DNA of 64,000 bases from NCBI RefSeq assembly GCF_001427905.1, contig NZ_LMEF01000003.1, positions 62,001 through 126,000 on the forward strand, given 5' to 3'. The notes beneath the pieces are model-generated. The model was given only the letters and a program-made list of their open reading frames with translations, was not told where the DNA came from and searched no databases. Position 1 is the stretch's first letter. The number at the start of each line of letters is the position of its first letter. Below are positions 18,451-27,456 of the stretch, in pieces. The DNA is from Flavobacterium sp. Root420 (GTDB taxonomy: Bacteria > Bacteroidota > Bacteroidia > Flavobacteriales > Flavobacteriaceae). The translations under genes and the position numbers were made by a program.

Positions 18451-20085
18451 ATGAAAATGAACCGGTTTATAATGGTTTGTATGCTGTTTTTGAATTTTTT
18501 GGCAGCTCAGGAAAAGTTTGTATCCCCAATTAGGGAGGGTAACGAACCTGTTGCTGCCGGAAAGTTTGCGCCAACCTGGCAATCACTACAGCAATATAAA
18601 ACGCCTGACTGGTTTCGTAATGCCAAGTTTGGGATATGGGCACATTGGGGGCCACAATGCCAACCGGAGCAAGGAGACTGGTTTGGAAGGTTTATGTATA
18701 ATGAAGATGGCGACCAATATAAATGGTTTGTAGAACACTACGGACATCCCTCCAAAGTGGGATTCAAGGAAGTTATTAAAGATTGGAAAGCTCAAAATTG
18801 GGATCCTGAAAAACTTGTCGCACTATACAAACGCGCAGGAGCCCAGTATTTCTTTGCCATGGCCAATCATCATGACAATTTGGATTTGTGGGACAGTAAA
18901 TACCAGGAATGGAACTCGGTGCGTGTGGGGCCAAAGAAAGATATTATCACTGGTTGGTCAAAAGCAGCAAAAAAATATAATCTACCATTCGGACTTAGTG
19001 TACACGCTTCACACGCCTGGACCTGGTTTGAAACCGCCCAGCGTTCAGATAAGACGGGACCATTAGCCGGAGTTCCATACGATGGAACACTTATTAAAGA
19101 AGCTGGTAAAGGAACATGGTGGGAAGGACTTGACCCAGCTGAACTTTATGCCCAAAACCATCCTTTGAGCAAGGGAAGTGAAAAAGACCTGTATGCTTTA
19201 TGGAATCAGTGGGATTGGAGCAATGGAGCAGCAGTACCTTCACAGGCGTACTGTGAAAAATTCTATAACCGAACCATAGATCTTATCAATAAGTACAATC
19301 CGGATTTGCTTTATTTTGATGATACCGCACTGCCTCTTTATCCGGTAAGCGATGCGGGACTCAAAATTGCGGCAGATTTCTATAATCATAATATGGCAAC
19401 CCATAATGACAAGCTCGAAGCTGTTTTATTTGGAAAAATATTAACCGATGAACAGAAAAAATGCATGGTTTGGGATGTAGAGCGAGGTGCGCCGGATACC
19501 GTCCAAAACCTTCCATGGCAAACCTGTACCTGTATTGGTGACTGGCATTACAGTAAGTCCGTTTATGAAAATAACGGATATAAGTCTGCAGAGACAGTAA
19601 TCCACATGTTGGTTGATATTGTTAGTAAAAACGGAAACCTGCTGCTTAATATTCCTGTTAAGGGAGACGGCACGATCGATGATAAGGAAGTAGCAATTCT
19701 TGAAAAAATAGCGGCTTGGATGGATGTGAATAAAGAAAGTATTTTTGATACACGTCCATGGAAATACTTTGGTGAGGGACCGGCTTCTGAATCGGTAAAA
19801 ACCACTGACAACAAAAGTTTCAGTGAGGGAAAAATAAAGTTGTCAGCGAAAGACATCCGTTATAATCAAAATGGAAAAATTCTTTATGCCACTCTTTTAG
19901 GAGTGCCATCCAATAACATTTGCTTAAAATCGCTTGGTAAGAATAAAAATAAAGACAAAATCAAAAGTATTCAGATACTTGGAAGTAAAGAAAAACTTTC
20001 GTGGAAACAATATGCAGACTCATTAGTAATTATAAAACCAAAGATTATTCCGAATGATATTGCAGTAGTTCTTAAGATAAAATAA
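18451..20085 (+). CDS. GH29 alpha-L-fucosidase-like enzyme
   Basis: A 544-aa exported enzyme (signal peptide ending near FLAAQ). GH29 hallmarks are FRNAKFGIWAHWGPQC near the N terminus, a HHDNLDLWDSKY motif, and Asp290 in LLYFDDT as the probable nucleophile. A beta-sandwich C-terminal domain follows (about 430-544). The family releases alpha-L-fucose by a retaining mechanism. In a xyloglucan locus it would remove fucose capping galactosyl-xylosyl side chains before the beta-galactosidases act. It starts 50 bp after the GH5-T9SS gene. Confidence 0.85.
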   Translation: MKMNRFIMVCMLFLNFLAAQEKFVSPIREGNEPVAAGKFAPTWQSLQQYKTPDWFRNAKFGIWAHWGPQCQPEQGDWFGRFMYNEDGDQYKWFVEHYGHPSKVGFKEVIKDWKAQNWDPEKLVALYKRAGAQYFFAMANHHDNLDLWDSKYQEWNSVRVGPKKDIITGWSKAAKKYNLPFGLSVHASHAWTWFETAQRSDKTGPLAGVPYDGTLIKEAGKGTWWEGLDPAELYAQNHPLSKGSEKDLYALWNQWDWSNGAAVPSQAYCEKFYNRTIDLINKYNPDLLYFDDTALPLYPVSDAGLKIAADFYNHNMATHNDKLEAVLFGKILTDEQKKCMVWDVERGAPDTVQNLPWQTCTCIGDWHYSKSVYENNGYKSAETVIHMLVDIVSKNGNLLLNIPVKGDGTIDDKEVAILEKIAAWMDVNKESIFDTRPWKYFGEGPASESVKTTDNKSFSEGKIKLSAKDIRYNQNGKILYATLLGVPSNNICLKSLGKNKNKDKIKSIQILGSKEKLSWKQYADSLVIIKPKIIPNDIAVVLKIK

Positions 20086-20210
20086 GCAGAGAGGTTGTAC
20101 AAATTTTCTGGTGGTAAGAAATACTTCAGGAAGATTTTATGATTCAGATGCGCTCAGGAAAGTAATACGATTAAAAATAGTTATAGAAAATAATATTAAA
20201 CCCCAAATCA

Positions 20211-22112
20211 ATGAATGACCCATTTTTATTTTTGAAAAAACATTTTTTTGTAATAAGCTTTTGTTGTCTTACTACTGTAGCTTTTGCTCAGACGGTTCAG
20301 ATTACAGTAAATGCTGCTGTAAACAAAAAAAAGATATCGCCAAACATCTATGGAAAAAATGACTTCCTTGATCATCCTGACCAATTTTATAAAGATGTAG
20401 GCCTGCGTTTTGCCCGTTTGAATGGAGGTAATAATGCATCGGCCTATAACTGGCAGGAAAAACTGACTGTTCATCCTGACTGGTATAATAATGTTTATGC
20501 TGCTGACTGGAGTGTATCGGCACAAAAAATTAATACCAGCTTTCCGGATATGCAGGGTATGTTTGCCTTTCAATTATTGGGCAGAGCTGCATCCAATAGT
20601 AATAATAACTTCAATGACTGGGGATACAATCAGGCACAGTATTGGTCTGGTGTTACTCAGAATTTAGCCGGTGGAGGAGTTGTTAATCCAGCTGGTGGTA
20701 GTAATGCTCTGGTTGATGGAAACCCTGAGTTATTCAGTAAGCCATGGCCGGCAGACTCTTCTGTGGGAATTCTAAATGATTGGTTTGGAGCCGGTGGTAA
20801 AGGGCTTAACAAAGACCAGTTTGTATACTGGAATATGGATAACGAAGTAGATATATGGAATGGCACGCACAATTGGGCTATGCCAACGCAGCTATCAGCC
20901 TCTGCTTTTATGGATCGCTACATCGAGTTGGCCAAGAAAGCAAAAGCTTTGTACCCGGGAATCAAGCTGTGCGGACCTGTTGCAACCTCCGAATGGCAAT
21001 GGTACAAATGGTCAGACGAAAGTATATACGTCAATGGCAGGTATTATTCCTGGATTGAATATTTTATAAAACGACTGGGTGATGAGTATAAGGCAACCGG
21101 AGTTAAACTAGTTGATGTATTAGATATTCACAATTACCCTTCGTACAATAATAATGATGCTGCGGCATTGCAGGGACACCGAATTTATTATGATACCACT
21201 TATGATTATCCGGGTTCAAATGGTATTAAAACAACTACCGGAGGCTGGGATGCCTCACTTACAAAACAATATATTTTCACACGTATCGATGGTTGGTTAA
21301 ACGAGCATTTTGGCGCAAACCACGGTATAACTCCAGGTGTAAGCGAATGGGGTACCATGTCGGGAAGCAATCCAAGTCTTGAATCTGTTATTTACGCTTC
21401 ACATCTCGGTACATTTGCCAACAATGGCGTTGAATTGTTTAGTCCATGGAATTGGTCTATAGGTATGTGGGAAACCTTACATCTTTTCAGTCGTTATGCC
21501 AAAGAGTATAGTGTTTCAAGTACTTCGTCGCTAGAAAACACGGTTTCAGCATATACCTCTGTAAACCAATCCGGAGACGGGATGACTGTAATTATTGTGA
21601 ACAAGGATATGAATGCATCACGTACTGTAACGGTAAATCTTAGCGGATTTGCTGCCGCGAATGGAAATTCAGAAACATTGCAGCTTGCTGCACTGCCAGC
21701 AACAGAAACATTTGTATCGCATACTAATAATGCCTTAAAAAAGAGCGATGTAAGCGTTAACTCAAATACATTCACGATTACTGTGCCTGCTTTGTCTACA
21801 ACTGCGGTTCTGCTTAAGGCAACTACATTGTCAGTTGGAGATAATAACACGCTACCTACCAGCGAAACAGTAATGCTTTATCCTAACCCTGCAAATGATA
21901 AACTGCAGATAAAATTCAATTTGGCAATTACAGAACCAACACAATTAGCAGTGTATAATATGGCGGGTCAAAAACTAAAAGTTATGACTGTAAATAGCGA
22001 CCCCGAAGTAATACAAATTCTTGATGTGAGTCGATTTGCTGTGGGCTCGTACTTTTTATCAGTAAAAAACAGCAGTTATAAAAAAAGTATTCCTTTTATA
22101 ATTACTCGATAA
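20211..22112 (+). CDS. GH44 endoglucanase/xyloglucanase with T9SS sorting domain
   Basis: A 633-aa secreted endo-enzyme. After the signal peptide (TVAFAQ) the protein shows ISPNIYGKNDFL and the GGNN-YNW segment characteristic of GH44. The probable acid/base is Glu212 in NMDNEVDIWNGTH and the nucleophile is Glu379 in GVSEWG. A C-terminal beta-sandwich is followed by a type A T9SS tail (MLYPNPANDKLQI ... VGSYFLSVKN). GH44 enzymes cleave beta-1,4-glucans and commonly xyloglucan. Together with the GH5-T9SS gene it forms a freely secreted or surface-attached polymer attack route, separate from the lipoprotein route. Confidence 0.83.
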   Translation: MNDPFLFLKKHFFVISFCCLTTVAFAQTVQITVNAAVNKKKISPNIYGKNDFLDHPDQFYKDVGLRFARLNGGNNASAYNWQEKLTVHPDWYNNVYAADWSVSAQKINTSFPDMQGMFAFQLLGRAASNSNNNFNDWGYNQAQYWSGVTQNLAGGGVVNPAGGSNALVDGNPELFSKPWPADSSVGILNDWFGAGGKGLNKDQFVYWNMDNEVDIWNGTHNWAMPTQLSASAFMDRYIELAKKAKALYPGIKLCGPVATSEWQWYKWSDESIYVNGRYYSWIEYFIKRLGDEYKATGVKLVDVLDIHNYPSYNNNDAAALQGHRIYYDTTYDYPGSNGIKTTTGGWDASLTKQYIFTRIDGWLNEHFGANHGITPGVSEWGTMSGSNPSLESVIYASHLGTFANNGVELFSPWNWSIGMWETLHLFSRYAKEYSVSSTSSLENTVSAYTSVNQSGDGMTVIIVNKDMNASRTVTVNLSGFAAANGNSETLQLAALPATETFVSHTNNALKKSDVSVNSNTFTITVPALSTTAVLLKATTLSVGDNNTLPTSETVMLYPNPANDKLQIKFNLAITEPTQLAVYNMAGQKLKVMTVNSDPEVIQILDVSRFAVGSYFLSVKNSSYKKSIPFIITR

Positions 22113-22187
22113 ATAAATTTAGGAACAACTGGAATGCCTTGAGGCAAATTTAATCTCAGTTTGTTGTTTAACAATGAACCTAATAAT

Positions 22188-23045
22188 ATGAAAAAGCTAA
22201 ATGTTTTCATTTTTACGATTATAATCCTATTCTTTTTGAATACAGGAGCTTATGCACAGGACCGTAATTTTTATATTTTCCTCTGTTTTGGGCAGTCAAA
22301 TATGCAGGGTGCAGCTCCAGTCGAGAGTCAGGATATGACAGTAAATAACCGTTTCAAAGTGTTTCAGGCGCAGGATTGCCCAAACCTGAACAAAAAGAAA
22401 GGTAAATGGTATCCTGCCGTTCCACCTTCCTGTCAATGTACTTCAGGATTGTCGCCGACAGATTATTTCGGAAAGACATTGGTTGATAATCTTCCTGATA
22501 ACATTACTGTTGGAATTATTAATGTTTCTGTTGCCGGCTGTGATATCAGGTTGTTCGACAAAGATATTTATAAGGATTTCGATGCAACTTACAAAGAGCA
22601 ATGGTTTGCCTCTCTGATAGCGGGTTATGATGGAAATCCGTATCAATATCTTATAAGTTTGGCCAAATTGGCTCAAAAAGACGGTGTTATTAAAGGAATC
22701 CTTTTGCATCAGGGCGAAACGAATGCAGGACAAGAACAATGGCCATCGTATGTAAAGAAAATTTACGGCGATATGTTGACCGACCTTGAGTTAAATGCCG
22801 ACTCGGTTCCTCTTTTGGCCGGTGAGTTATTAGCTGTAGATGGCAATTGCTGTTCCCGCATGAATCCGATAATAAGGACGTTACCTGAAATAGTTCCAAC
22901 AGCACATATTATTTCTTCGGAAGGCTGTACCGGATTGGACTCTGCCCATTTTGATGCCAAGGGCTGCAGAGAATTAGGCAGACGATATGGTCATGAAATG
23001 CTTAGTCTGTTGGGATACGAAGCCAAATACCCAAAGAGTGAATAA
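22188..23045 (+). CDS. SGNH-type carbohydrate acetylesterase (sialate O-acetylesterase-like)
   Basis: A 285-aa exported esterase. The ATG at 22188 (MKKLNVFIFT) is chosen over 22161, because the signal peptide starts there and ends near AYAQ. FLCFGQSNMQGA holds the block I serine, ILLHQGETNAG is block III, and DSAHFDAKG supplies the Asp-x-x-His dyad. This pattern fits the SASA/DUF303 group that includes CE6 acetylxylan esterases. It probably removes O-acetyl groups from hemicellulose side chains so that the neighbouring glycosidases can act. Confidence 0.8.
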   Translation: MKKLNVFIFTIIILFFLNTGAYAQDRNFYIFLCFGQSNMQGAAPVESQDMTVNNRFKVFQAQDCPNLNKKKGKWYPAVPPSCQCTSGLSPTDYFGKTLVDNLPDNITVGIINVSVAGCDIRLFDKDIYKDFDATYKEQWFASLIAGYDGNPYQYLISLAKLAQKDGVIKGILLHQGETNAGQEQWPSYVKKIYGDMLTDLELNADSVPLLAGELLAVDGNCCSRMNPIIRTLPEIVPTAHIISSEGCTGLDSAHFDAKGCRELGRRYGHEMLSLLGYEAKYPKSE

Positions 23046-23172
23046 GGATATTTGGAGACAAAAGATTATTATGACAGACACTTCGAAGAGTAGGATTCGT
23101 TGCGTTCGTAATACCGAATAATTAAAAACTAAAATAGAAAAACTATAATATTTGTTTTTTAACCTAATTAAA

Positions 23173-24954
23173 ATGAAATATAAATTTACCTTGGTTTTGG
23201 CACTTGTTTTTAGTGTTATAAATGCACAAACAGCCCCAAAAAAATATCATCAATGGGCGTCCACACCGCCTCTTGGGTGGAACAGTTGGGATTGTTTTGG
23301 AACAACGGTTACCGAACAGCAGATAAAAGAACAGGCCGACGCAATGGCAAAATACCTTTTGCCAAGCGGATACAACTATCTTACAGTAGATATTCAATGG
23401 TATGAGCCTGAGGCAAAAGGACATGCTTATGATTCTAAAGCGACGCTCACCATGGATGAATATGGCCGCTTAACTCCCGGTCTGAAAAAATTTCCTTCGG
23501 CTGCAGATGGGAAAGGTTTCAAGCACCTTGCAGACTATGTGCACTCCAAAGGACTGAAATTCGGTATTCATATTATGCGCGGAATTCCTCGTCAGGCCGT
23601 TGAAAAAAATACTCCCGTACTCGGGACAAACGTAAAAGCTCAGGATATTGCCATTAAAAGCTCTACCTGTGGATGGAATCCTGATATGTACGGCGTTAAT
23701 GCCAATAGCCCTGAAGGTCAGGCTTACTATAATTCCATTGTGCAGCTGTATGCCGACTGGGGAGTGGATTTTATCAAGTGCGACGATATTTCACGTCCTT
23801 ATGATGATGTGCAAAAAGCAGAAATTGAGGCGCTCCGCAAAGCAATAGATAAAACCGGCCGACACATTCTGCTAAGTTTGTCGCCAGGAGCAACACCGGT
23901 TAAAATGGGCGAGCATGTTATGAATCATGCCAATATGTGGCGTATCACCGATGATTTTTGGGATCGCTGGGGATTGTTACAAGGCATGTTTGAGCGAATG
24001 GATGTGTGGACACCTTTTCGTGGACCAGGACACTTTCCCGATGCTGATATGCTGCCAATTGGAATTGTTGAATTCAAACGCCCAACCAATTTCACTAAAA
24101 ACGAACAATATACGCTTATGAGCCTTTGGGCTATTGGTCGTTCACCACTTATTTTTGGAGGAGATATGACCAGGCTTGACGATTTTACCAAGGAAATGCT
24201 CACGAATCCCGAAATGCTCAAAGTAAATCAACACAGTTTAAATAACCGTCAGGTGTCTCGCGAAAAGAATCTGATCGTGTGGACAGCCGATGTGCCTAAT
24301 AGTAAAGACAAGTATGTGGCCCTTTTCAACGCGCAAAGCAAGGGAGAGAATCTTGATTTAAACAATGCCGATTATGTAAGTCCAATAATTGCCGGCAAAG
24401 GAAGTTCGCAAAGGGTAGAAGTATCGGTAAAAGAGGGTAAAAAACTTGTTCTCTTTGTGAAAGATGGCGGAAACAGTTCTGATTGGGATCATATCGTTTG
24501 GGTCGATCCAGTACTTCACGGCTCCAAAGGCGATTTGAAACTGACTGACCTCAAATGGCTGAGCGCAACCTCGGGCTGGGGAGAGGCGAATGTCAATCGT
24601 ACCTGCGACAATAACCCAATTATTATAAATAATGAAACACGAGAGGGGATTGGTGCTCATGGGGAATCTGTGATTGTTTATCAATTGCCCGAAGGATATG
24701 ATTCTTTTACAGCAACCGGCTACGTAACACAGGAAATAGGCTCAGTAAATTTTGGAGTTTTGGTTGATAAAGGAACTTTAGATTTTCCCGACAAGGCCAA
24801 TGTAAAAGTAAACTTTGAAGCTATTAATATAAAAGGCAAAGCAAAAGTGCGCGATTTGTGGAGTCACAAAGATCTCGGAACTTTTAATGGAAACTTTGAG
24901 AGCGAATTGCCACAGCATGGGGCAGGATTATATAGGATAACTCCTTTGCGATAA
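23173..24954 (+). CDS. GH27-NPCBM enzyme, second alpha-galactosidase-like paralogue
   Basis: A 593-aa exported enzyme; the ATG at 23173 gives the signal peptide MKYKFTLVLALVFSVINAQ. The barrel begins TPPLGWNSWDCFG. Asp204 in IKCDDIS is the probable nucleophile and Asp260 in RITDDFWD the acid/base. The NPCBM-like module lies after the barrel (about 455-560), whereas the other GH27 (10550-12565) carries it in front. The active-site surroundings differ (CDD against YDWC), which points to a different subfamily and possibly a different sugar, such as beta-L-arabinopyranose, instead of a simple duplicate. Confidence 0.8.
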   Translation: MKYKFTLVLALVFSVINAQTAPKKYHQWASTPPLGWNSWDCFGTTVTEQQIKEQADAMAKYLLPSGYNYLTVDIQWYEPEAKGHAYDSKATLTMDEYGRLTPGLKKFPSAADGKGFKHLADYVHSKGLKFGIHIMRGIPRQAVEKNTPVLGTNVKAQDIAIKSSTCGWNPDMYGVNANSPEGQAYYNSIVQLYADWGVDFIKCDDISRPYDDVQKAEIEALRKAIDKTGRHILLSLSPGATPVKMGEHVMNHANMWRITDDFWDRWGLLQGMFERMDVWTPFRGPGHFPDADMLPIGIVEFKRPTNFTKNEQYTLMSLWAIGRSPLIFGGDMTRLDDFTKEMLTNPEMLKVNQHSLNNRQVSREKNLIVWTADVPNSKDKYVALFNAQSKGENLDLNNADYVSPIIAGKGSSQRVEVSVKEGKKLVLFVKDGGNSSDWDHIVWVDPVLHGSKGDLKLTDLKWLSATSGWGEANVNRTCDNNPIIINNETREGIGAHGESVIVYQLPEGYDSFTATGYVTQEIGSVNFGVLVDKGTLDFPDKANVKVNFEAINIKGKAKVRDLWSHKDLGTFNGNFESELPQHGAGLYRITPLR

Positions 24955-25000
24955 GATGATCTACATCCAATAATTCAATTATAAATATAAACGCAACAAA

Positions 25001-27442
25001 ATGAATAGCTTAAATTCATATAAAAAACAATATCTCACCAAACAACTGGTATTCCTAATTATACTGTGTATAAGCTTTCTTTCAGGACATGCACAAACTG
25101 ACATGGAAAGAAAACAGTTATTTGATTACGATTGGAAATTCTTTTTAGGAGACGTTCCTGAAGCCAAAACAAACGATTTCAATGATCAGAGTTGGCGTAA
25201 ACTTGATCTGCCCCACGATTGGAGTATTGAAGGAAAAATTCATCCTAAAAACACTACTGGTGGAGGTGGCGGATATTTTCCGTCAGGAATTGGCTGGTAC
25301 CGCAAAACCTTTCAGGTACCAGACAACTGGAAAGCAAAAAAAGCTTCTATTTATTTTGAAGGTGTTTATATGAATTCTGAAGTTTTTATCAACGGAAAAT
25401 CACTTGGTGTTTATCCTTATGGTTATTCCTCATTTAGTTATGATATTACACCTTATTTAAAAATTGGAAAAGAAAATATTATTGCAGTACGAGTCGACAA
25501 TTCACAACAGATGAACAGCCGTTGGTACAGTGGATCAGGAATTTATCGTCATGTCTGGATGATGGTCACTGATCCTGTACATGTTGCAAATTGGGGTGTT
25601 GCTGTTTCAACTCCCGAAGTATCTTCAAAAAAAGCAACTGTACTGGTAAAAACCAAGATTAAAAATGAAACAGCATCGCCACAGAGAATTGTTGTTAAAA
25701 CCGATCTTTTCAATAAGAGTTCTAAAAATGTTGGAAATAATCAGACACAGGTTGATGTTCCTGCTAATAGCGAGAAGGAAATAACGCAAAACATACAAGT
25801 GTCAAATCCGATGCTTTGGACACCGGAAACACCGTATTTATATCAGGCTCAGGTTCAGGTATTAAAAGATAAAAAAGTGCTGGACGATACAAAAAACAAT
25901 TTTGGTATCCGTTCCCTAAAATTTACTGCTGAAAATGGGTTTCAGTTGAATGGAAAAACAGTAAAAATAAACGGCGGTTGTGTACACCATGATAATGGAT
26001 GTTTAGGTGCTGCCGCTTTTGACCGTGCCGAGGAACGTAAAATTGAATTGCTTAAAGCTAGTGGATTCAATGCCGTGAGGACTTCTCACAATCCGCCTTC
26101 CGAAGCCTTTCTTGATGCCTGCGACCGATTAGGTTTACTGGTAATGGACGAATCTTTCGATTGTTGGAAAATTGGAAAAACCACCCACGATTATGCCAAA
26201 TATTTCAATCAGTGGTGGCAGCGCGATTTAGAAGCAATGGCATTGCGTGACCGTAACCATCCTTCGGTTTTCATGTGGAGCATAGGCAATGAAATCCCTG
26301 AGAGGGCAGATCCTGAAGCTGTGAAAACAGCCCAAATGCTTTCAGACGCATTAAAGAAAATAGACAATACCCGTCCTGTTACCTCTGCAATTGTAAATAG
26401 TGGTAAGAATTGGGAAGTGTTCGATCCGTTGATGGCCGCACACGATGTTGCGGGCTATAATTATAACCTGCATACTGCTTCTGACGATCATAAAAGAGTG
26501 CCTTCGCGTATCATCGTTCAAACCGAATCCTATCCTAAAGATGCTTTTAATAATTGGAAATTGGTAGAAGAAAATAAATATGTAATCGGGGATTTTGTTT
26601 GGACAGCCATGGATTATTTGGGAGAATCAGGAATTGGCCGTTATTATTATTCGGGAGAAGTTCCTGGTCAGCATTGGGAAAATGATTTCTTCCCTTATCA
26701 CGGTGCCTATTGCGGAGATATAGATTTGATTGGCTGGCGAAAACCTATTTCGCATTATAGAAGCATGTTGTATAATACTAACGAGAAACTCTATATAGCA
26801 GTTCGCGAACCGGCCCCGGAACCGTTAGAAATCAAAGAAACATGGTGGTCGGTATATCCAACATGGGAAAGCTGGACATGGCCGGGTTTTGAAAATAAAA
26901 CGGTTCAGGTTGAAGTATATTCAAAATATCCAAAAGTAAGGTTATACCTTAATGACAAGCTGGTTGGTGAACAAAAAACGAGTAAAGAGGAGCAATTTAA
27001 GGCTACTTTTCCGATTCCATATGCTGCAGGTTTGCTTAAAGCTGTCGGAGTAGAAAATGATAAGGAAATGGAATCAACAATTCTTCAAACTGCCGGCGAT
27101 GCCTCAAAAATAAAATTGACAGCCGATCGAAAAGAAATACTAGCCAACGGACAGGATTTAGCATTCATAACTATTGAAATAACTGATAAGGATGGGACAT
27201 TCCAACCTAACGCCACCAACCGTTTGAATTTTAAAATTGATGGACCGGGTGTTATTGCCGGAGTAGATAATGCTGATTTGAAAGATTTCGAACAATATGT
27301 AGGCGATACACGTAAAGCATGGAAAGGCAGAGCTTTAATAGTGATAAAAAGCAATCATCAGGCTGGTGAAATTAAATTAACTGTAACATCAAATCAGTTG
27401 GAAGGAAATAGCATAATTCTTAAATCAACTCAAAATAAGTAA
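25001..27442 (+). CDS. GH2 beta-galactosidase-like enzyme
   Basis: The 813-aa exported enzyme has the GH2 order: jelly-roll sugar-binding domain (about 40-210), Ig-like domain, TIM barrel (about 310-600), then C-terminal Ig-like and invasin-like domains. GVYMNSEVFINGKSLG and RTSHNPPS are typical. The catalytic residues are Glu431 (WSIGNE, acid/base) and Glu509 (QTES, nucleophile). It probably removes terminal beta-galactose in the periplasm; other GH2 specificities cannot be excluded. The gene is packed closely between GH27 (46 bp) and GH97 (14 bp), so it is cotranscribed. Confidence 0.82.
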   Translation: MNSLNSYKKQYLTKQLVFLIILCISFLSGHAQTDMERKQLFDYDWKFFLGDVPEAKTNDFNDQSWRKLDLPHDWSIEGKIHPKNTTGGGGGYFPSGIGWYRKTFQVPDNWKAKKASIYFEGVYMNSEVFINGKSLGVYPYGYSSFSYDITPYLKIGKENIIAVRVDNSQQMNSRWYSGSGIYRHVWMMVTDPVHVANWGVAVSTPEVSSKKATVLVKTKIKNETASPQRIVVKTDLFNKSSKNVGNNQTQVDVPANSEKEITQNIQVSNPMLWTPETPYLYQAQVQVLKDKKVLDDTKNNFGIRSLKFTAENGFQLNGKTVKINGGCVHHDNGCLGAAAFDRAEERKIELLKASGFNAVRTSHNPPSEAFLDACDRLGLLVMDESFDCWKIGKTTHDYAKYFNQWWQRDLEAMALRDRNHPSVFMWSIGNEIPERADPEAVKTAQMLSDALKKIDNTRPVTSAIVNSGKNWEVFDPLMAAHDVAGYNYNLHTASDDHKRVPSRIIVQTESYPKDAFNNWKLVEENKYVIGDFVWTAMDYLGESGIGRYYYSGEVPGQHWENDFFPYHGAYCGDIDLIGWRKPISHYRSMLYNTNEKLYIAVREPAPEPLEIKETWWSVYPTWESWTWPGFENKTVQVEVYSKYPKVRLYLNDKLVGEQKTSKEEQFKATFPIPYAAGLLKAVGVENDKEMESTILQTAGDASKIKLTADRKEILANGQDLAFITIEITDKDGTFQPNATNRLNFKIDGPGVIAGVDNADLKDFEQYVGDTRKAWKGRALIVIKSNHQAGEIKLTVTSNQLEGNSIILKSTQNK

Positions 27443-27456
27443 TACATAAAAAAGCA

